From assembly GCA_965250115.1 (NCBI GenBank), contig CBDFNJ010000001.1:682001-746000 (forward strand): a stretch of 64,000 bases of DNA, written 5' to 3'. Position 1 is the first letter of the stretch; each line of letters opens with the position of its first letter. Below, one piece after another: positions 59,962 to 64,000 of this stretch. The stretch is from CBDFHB01 sp965250115. Its GTDB lineage: Bacteria; Acidobacteriota; Vicinamibacteria; Marinacidobacterales; SMYC01. Below the pieces are notes generated by a model. It ran no database searches, was not told the DNA's origin, and worked only from the letters and a program-made list of their open reading frames with translations. Made by a program: the position numbers and the translations under genes.

Positions 59962-61773
59962 TTGACATCGAAGAACATCCGGAACGTCGCCATCATCGCG
60001 CACGTCGACCATGGCAAGACGACCCTCGTCGACGCGCTGCTGCACCAGAGCGGCGTGTTTCGGAAGAACCAGGAAGTCCAGGAGCGTGTTCTCGACTCGA
60101 ACGAGCTGGAGCGTGAGCGAGGCATTACCATTCTCGCCAAGAATACGGCGGTCTCCTACGAAGGGGTAAAGATCAATATCGTCGATACTCCCGGACACGC
60201 CGACTTCGGAGGAGAGGTCGAACGAGCCTTGAGCATGGTCGACGGTGTCCTGCTGCTCGTCGACGCCAGCGAGGGACCTCTTCTGCAGACTCGTTATGTT
60301 CTGGGAAAGGCACTCCAGCTGAAACTGCCCCTGTTGCTCGTCGTCAACAAGATCGATCGTCAGGATGCGCGCATTCAAGAGGTCGTCAACGAAATCTTCG
60401 ACCTTTTCATCGACCTCGACGCCAGCGAAGATCAACTCGGGTATCCCATTTTCTATACCAACGCCAGGAGTGGCAGCGCCCGTAGCGCGCCCGACGGCGA
60501 GGACTTCGACTTGCGACCGCTCTTCGAGGGCATCGTCCGATACCTTCCCGCGCCCCCCGGCGTCGAAGAGGGTCCTTTACAGCTCATGGTCTCGAATCTC
60601 GACTACAGCGAGTATCTCGGTCGACTCGCCATCGGGCGTATCGGGCAGGGGGCTGTCCGGGTCGGTGACGACGTCGTCGTCGCCCGGGCCGACGGGGCCC
60701 TGGCTCCGACGCGCGTCACGAAGCTCTTCACTTTCGACGGATTGAGCCGCGTTCCTACCGAGGAAGCTCGCGTGGGCGACATCGTTTGCATGGCGGGGGT
60801 CGAGGGTATTGCCATCGGAGACACCGTGACGGATCCCGAGCGACCGAGCCCCGTGCCGAGGCTGCGCATCGACGAGCCCACCATTTCGATGGTGTTCTCC
60901 GTCAACGCTTCACCCTTCGCGGGGCGGGAGGGTCCGTTTGTTACGTCGCGCAAGATCATGGAGCGGCTCACGAAGGAGCTTCTCACGAACGTGTCGCTCC
61001 AGGTCAAAGAGACCGACAGCGCGGACGGATTCAAAGTCTTCGGTCGCGGCGAGCTCCAGCTTGCGATACTCGTCGAGACGATGCGTCGCGAGGGATACGA
61101 GCTCGCCCTCTCGAACCCGGAGGTCATTACCAAAGAGATCGACGGCCGGAAGAAGGAGCCATTCGAGATCCTTCTCGTCGACGTGGCGGAGCCCTTCCAG
61201 GGTGTGGTCGTGGAGAAGCTCGGCATCCGCAAGGGTCAGATGACTCACATGGTCAACAACGGCTCGGGCCGGGTCCGACTCGAGTTTCGAGTTCCTTCTC
61301 GGGGGCTCATCGGCATCCGAAGCGAGCTCCTCGCGGACACTCGCGGCACTGCGGTGCTCAACACGCTCTTCGACGGCTACGACGACTGGCAGGGCTCCGT
61401 TCCCACGCGCCTCTCGGGTACCCTCGTGGCGGACCGCCCCGGTCGGGCCACGGCCTATGCGCTCCACAACCTCGAAGATCGCGGGGAGCTCTTCATCGGC
61501 CCCGCTACGGACGTCTACGAAGGCATGGTCGTCGGGGAGAACGCGCGACCCGCGGATCTGGACGTCAATATCACTCGCGAGAAGAAGCTCACCAACATGC
61601 GCTCCTCCACTTCGGAGATTGCGGTCCGCCTGACGCCCCACCGCGTGCTCAACCTCGAGCAGGCAATCGAGTTTATCCGCGACGACGAGCTCGTGGAGAC
61701 GACGCCCACTTCGATTCGTCTCAGAAAGAAGATCCTCAAGGCGAATCAGAGACCGAAGCGACGCGAGCCCTGA
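59962..61773 (+). CDS. typA: Ribosome-associated GTPase TypA/BipA
   Basis: 603 residues from TTG 59962. G1 AHVDHGKTTLVDAL, switch I with ERERGITILAKN, G3 DTPGHADFGGEV, G4 NKIDRQDA. Domain II, then VFGRGELQLAILVETMRREG, and a TypA-specific C-terminus (RGLIGIRSELLADTRGTA, SEIAVRLTPHRVLNLEQAIE). It binds ribosomes under stress and aids large-subunit assembly. Confidence 0.97.
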   Translation: MTSKNIRNVAIIAHVDHGKTTLVDALLHQSGVFRKNQEVQERVLDSNELERERGITILAKNTAVSYEGVKINIVDTPGHADFGGEVERALSMVDGVLLLVDASEGPLLQTRYVLGKALQLKLPLLLVVNKIDRQDARIQEVVNEIFDLFIDLDASEDQLGYPIFYTNARSGSARSAPDGEDFDLRPLFEGIVRYLPAPPGVEEGPLQLMVSNLDYSEYLGRLAIGRIGQGAVRVGDDVVVARADGALAPTRVTKLFTFDGLSRVPTEEARVGDIVCMAGVEGIAIGDTVTDPERPSPVPRLRIDEPTISMVFSVNASPFAGREGPFVTSRKIMERLTKELLTNVSLQVKETDSADGFKVFGRGELQLAILVETMRREGYELALSNPEVITKEIDGRKKEPFEILLVDVAEPFQGVVVEKLGIRKGQMTHMVNNGSGRVRLEFRVPSRGLIGIRSELLADTRGTAVLNTLFDGYDDWQGSVPTRLSGTLVADRPGRATAYALHNLEDRGELFIGPATDVYEGMVVGENARPADLDVNITREKKLTNMRSSTSEIAVRLTPHRVLNLEQAIEFIRDDELVETTPTSIRLRKKILKANQRPKRREP

Positions 61774-61809
61774 GAGGGCAAGGGAGCTCGCAAGCCCGTC
61801 GACCGGGTT

Positions 61810-62148
61810 TCAGCCTCCGCCGCTCGTTCGATAGAAACGGATTTCCACCTTCTCGATCGTCGCCAGGCCATCGGTGATGGCAGCATCGATGACCGGAAGG
61901 AAGCTCTCGATCTTCTCTCTCGTATCGACGATCTCGATCACGATGGGTAGATCGGCGGAGAGTCGCAGAATCGACGCCTTGTGAAGGTGGCTTTTGGCCC
62001 CAAAGCCCTCGACCCCCCGGAGCACCGTTGCCCCGGCGAGCTCGTGCTTTCGAGCCTCTCTCACGATCCACTCGTAGAGCGGTATTCGATCGCGTCGATC
62101 GGCCTCCCCCACGAAGATGCGAAGTAGATGACCCTCTTTGGGAAGCAT
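61810..62148 (-). CDS. DUF190 protein
   Basis: 112 residues: GHLLRIFVGEADRRDRIPLY, ATVLRGVEGFGAKSHLH and PIVIEIVDTREKIESFLPVI, a PII-like fold common next to FluC/CrcB genes. It probably regulates or accompanies the fluoride channel. It starts three bases after the end of the fluC frame. Confidence 0.93.
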   Translation of the reverse strand: MLPKEGHLLRIFVGEADRRDRIPLYEWIVREARKHELAGATVLRGVEGFGAKSHLHKASILRLSADLPIVIEIVDTREKIESFLPVIDAAITDGLATIEKVEIRFYRTSGGG

Positions 62149-62151
62149 GGT

Positions 62152-62595
62152 TTACCTCATCGTTACCGCGTATCCGACCCAAACGGCACCAAGGCCTAGA
62201 ACGACGCTCGCGGTGACGTTCAAGAGCGCCTTCAGACTCTAGCCCTCCCGCAACAGAGCGTAGGACTCGAAGCCGAACGTCGAGAACGTCGTGAATCCAC
62301 CGAGAATGCCGATGAACACGAAGAGCCTGGCGCCAGGCCCGAAGATTTGTCGCGACTCGCCGAGCCCGCCAAGAAGCCCGATGGCGAGGCAGCCCAGGAG
62401 GTTGACCCCGAGCGTCCCGTAGGGAAATCGCGCGAGCGGATCCATCCGCTGCACTACGCCGGACACAACGAAACGGAGGCAGGCGCCGAGGAAACCTCCA
62501 GCCCCAACGAGAAGGCATTCGCGCAAATAGACGATCAACGAGAGCTCCGGTCGAGGCGATTCTACTTCATCGAAGCTTCTGAACGTGCGCGGCAT
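62152..62595 (-). pseudogene. crcB: FluC/CrcB fluoride channel with in-frame amber codon
   Basis: Membrane helices CLLVGAGGFLGACLRFVVSG, GTLGVNLLGCLAIGLLGG and LFVFIGILGGFTTFSTFGFE are intact, including the Phe-rich selectivity segment. TAG at 62239-62241 interrupts after ALLREG; the same frame continues SLKALLNVTASVVLGLGAVW to TAA at 62152, the missing fourth helix. TGG to TAG would explain it. TTG 62538 gives a normal 128-residue length; ATG 62595 would add a 19-residue leader. Without helix 4 the dual-topology dimer is unlikely to work. Confidence 0.8.
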
Positions 62596-62647
62596 GGAGC
62601 TCGGCGGGCGAGCTCGAGAGTCCTTACAATGTCGTGCGGCACTGACG

Positions 62648-62803
62648 GAAGAGGCGACCGAGCACCAAGCGAGCGGAGCGAGCCCGGCCAAGAGGAATCG
62701 CGTCAAGCCGGAGCGAAGCGGAGTCATGAACGCGGGGGAATTTGGCCGTCCTCCCCGAGCGAGGAGCGAGGGGAGCGAGGGAGCCGAAGAGGCGACCGAG
62801 CAC
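62648..62803. repeat. Direct repeat pair in intergenic GC-rich stretch
   Basis: GAAGAGGCGACCGAGCAC occurs at 62648-62665 and 62786-62803, enclosing 120 bp of AGCGAG/GGAGCG-rich sequence. No gene in the 220 bases between fluC and the VWFA gene. Confidence 0.7.
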
Positions 62804-62815
62804 TACTAATAGAAG

Positions 62816-63757
62816 TCAGCGTGCACGGCGGCGCCTCCGGACGGGCCGAGGAGCGAAGTAACCATTCCTCGCCCTGATCTCGGTCCCCGGCTCTTTGGTC
62901 AAAATCTGGAGTCGTCGCCAGGAACCATCGGCGACGAGGTTTGTCGAGACATAGCCCAGGCTGTACTGACTCTTGAGCTCCGTGGCGATCTCGTCGTAGA
63001 CGCCCGCGAGGTCGTCCAGCCTCTGTGGCGCGTAGGCCAGACCTCCGGTCTCGCGAGCGAGCATATCGAGCTCGTACTGCGCGTTTCGATACTTCTCCTT
63101 CTCGAGATCAGCCTCGGTCGCCCGAAGCGAGATGGAATAAATGATAACGTTGCTCTTCCGCGCCAACTCCTTGACGTCCTCGAAGCTGAGCATCGACTTC
63201 GTGTCGTTTCCGTCCGACAGCACCACGATGGCGCGGCGGGCGAGCACGTCCTTTGATAGCCGGTCGAGATCCTTTAGAGAGACATAGAGCGCCGTGTAGA
63301 GCGACGTGGCTCCGTCCACTTCCGTCTGACGAATGGCTTCGGATATTTTTTCGAAGTCGGCAGTGAGCTCCACAAGTGTGAGTACCCGGTCGTTGAACTC
63401 GACGACCTGTACTTCGTCCCCGGGCTCCAAGGAGCGAACGAATCGAATCGCGGCTTCTTGCGCGAGCGAGATCTTCTCCTGCATGCTCCTCGATGTATCG
63501 ATCAGAATCGCCATCTTGAGGGGCACTTCCCCATGGAAGAAAAACTGGACGTCCTGCTCGACACCGTCCTCGAAAACGGTGAAGTTCTCCCGGGGAAGTC
63601 CGTTGACGAGGTGTTGCTTCTCGTCGAGCACGGTCACCGCGAGGCTCACCGTATCGACGCTGATGCGGAACTGAGGTCGCTCCTCGCTGCCCTGCCGTGT
63701 AGCAACGTGGGACGAAAGAAAACTCGTGAGCACGACCCCGAAAGCCAGAGGGCTCAT
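62816..63757 (-). CDS. VWFA-related secreted protein, acidobacterial type
   Basis: 313 residues. Signal-like start (MSPLAFGVVLTSFLSSHVAT), then a beta-domain FRISVDTVSLAVTVLDEKQH with LPRENFTVFEDGVEQDV, and a von Willebrand A domain with MIDAS DTSRSMQEK, GATSLYTALY and VVLSDGNDTKS. The C-terminus is very basic (RPVRRRRRAR). The family is abundant in Acidobacteriota; function is unknown, probably adhesion or protein interaction outside the cytoplasm. It overlaps the next gene by ATGA. Confidence 0.88.
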   Translation of the reverse strand: MSPLAFGVVLTSFLSSHVATRQGSEERPQFRISVDTVSLAVTVLDEKQHLVNGLPRENFTVFEDGVEQDVQFFFHGEVPLKMAILIDTSRSMQEKISLAQEAAIRFVRSLEPGDEVQVVEFNDRVLTLVELTADFEKISEAIRQTEVDGATSLYTALYVSLKDLDRLSKDVLARRAIVVLSDGNDTKSMLSFEDVKELARKSNVIIYSISLRATEADLEKEKYRNAQYELDMLARETGGLAYAPQRLDDLAGVYDEIATELKSQYSLGYVSTNLVADGSWRRLQILTKEPGTEIRARNGYFAPRPVRRRRRAR

Positions 63758-63999
63758 AGTGCCTCGAGCCGCCTGGACGCGCGCGTTAGTATCTCAGCGG
63801 CCTCTTTGGCCTCCTTGTCGCCGGCGCCCAACTCCCGCGCATCCGCGAGCCAGGCCGAAGCCTCCGCGAGCGATTCCGAAAGGCGGGTCCGCTCAATTGG
63901 TGACAGGCGGTTGCGTTTCGCCAATACTTCGCCCTCGACCCACAATCCAGTCGATCGAGTTGCGAGAATGAGAAACTTCCACTCCTCCGGCTCGAGACC
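63754..63999 (-). CDS. Helical hypothetical protein (5' end beyond the window)
   Basis: About 81 residues visible, open to the right edge: EPEEWKFLILATRSTGLWVE, then charged helices (ERTRLSESLAEASAWLADAR, KEAKEAAEILTRASRRLEAL). No known motif. The stop overlaps the VWFA start, so the two are translationally coupled. Confidence 0.6.
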   Translation of the reverse strand, partial: GLEPEEWKFLILATRSTGLWVEGEVLAKRNRLSPIERTRLSESLAEASAWLADARELGAGDKEAKEAAEILTRASRRLEAL

Positions 64000-64000
64000 G

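Noticed and set aside
62640..62815. Fourth copy of the dispersed repeat between fluC and the VWFA gene
   Set aside because: It shares AGCGAG-rich composition but not the ordered core; it is instead an internal 18-bp direct-repeat pair.

Overview
The window is 64 kb of high-GC bacterial chromosome. It most likely comes from an acidobacterium or close relative. Pointers are a VWFA-related protein of the acidobacterial type (62816-63757), a futalosine menaquinone route, LptD (so an outer membrane), DUF4388 signalling proteins, and frequent GTG/TTG starts with ATGA/GTGA/TTGA overlaps. This placement is inferred from gene content only. I see no rRNA, tRNA or CRISPR array.

Layout. 1-3260: end of a ParB/SbnI-like gene, an XRE regulator, an IS200/IS605 tnpA element, an orphan structured RNA resembling an IscB omega RNA (HEARO), and a branched-chain-type solute-binding lipoprotein. 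3413-9958: a zinc-ribbon protein, a Lys/Pro-rich histone-like protein, menaquinone genes (ubiA-like mqnP, mqnE, mqnA, mqnC), gpsA and two tiny proteins. 10012-20003: a long housekeeping run tilS-hpt-ftsH-folP-cdaA-ybbR-glmM-pdxJ-like followed by lepB. Its promoter carries a perfect palindrome over the -10. 20260-25253 (minus): glyA-dinG-queD and yggS-divIVA. 25341-26724: an ISL3-family element, then grpE. 27617-34396 (minus): lptD, rfbD, gmd, rmd and a GT-C glycosyltransferase, an envelope-glycan block. 34526-43648: a radical SAM protein whose frame runs through UGA into a Cys-Sec-Ala-Glu-Pro tail, nifU-like, ATP-grasp, cyclophilin, ogt, a HAD phosphatase, polA, a lipoprotein and a small winged-helix protein. 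44115-49317: a three-gene signalling cassette (receiver-GGDEF, CHASE2 histidine kinase, receiver-DUF4388). 49428-50585: a FecR-domain protein with a strong terminator. 50766-59887: one giant secreted C25-peptidase gene, broken by an IS256-family element, an amber codon and a frameshift. 59962-64000: typA, a DUF190/fluC pair with an amber codon in fluC, the VWFA protein and a partial gene.

Most notable: (1) a predicted selenoprotein normally missed because UGA is read as stop; (2) an orphan omega-RNA-like element with no nuclease gene; (3) the freshly broken ~2,550-residue secreted peptidase, which is restored in frame across the IS site by removing the IS and one target duplication; (4) divergent enzymes inside conserved housekeeping operons (PdxJ-like, Hpt-like, PTPS-III-type QueD); (5) a three-copy dispersed intergenic repeat; (6) an ISL3 transposase split at an A7 slippery heptamer.
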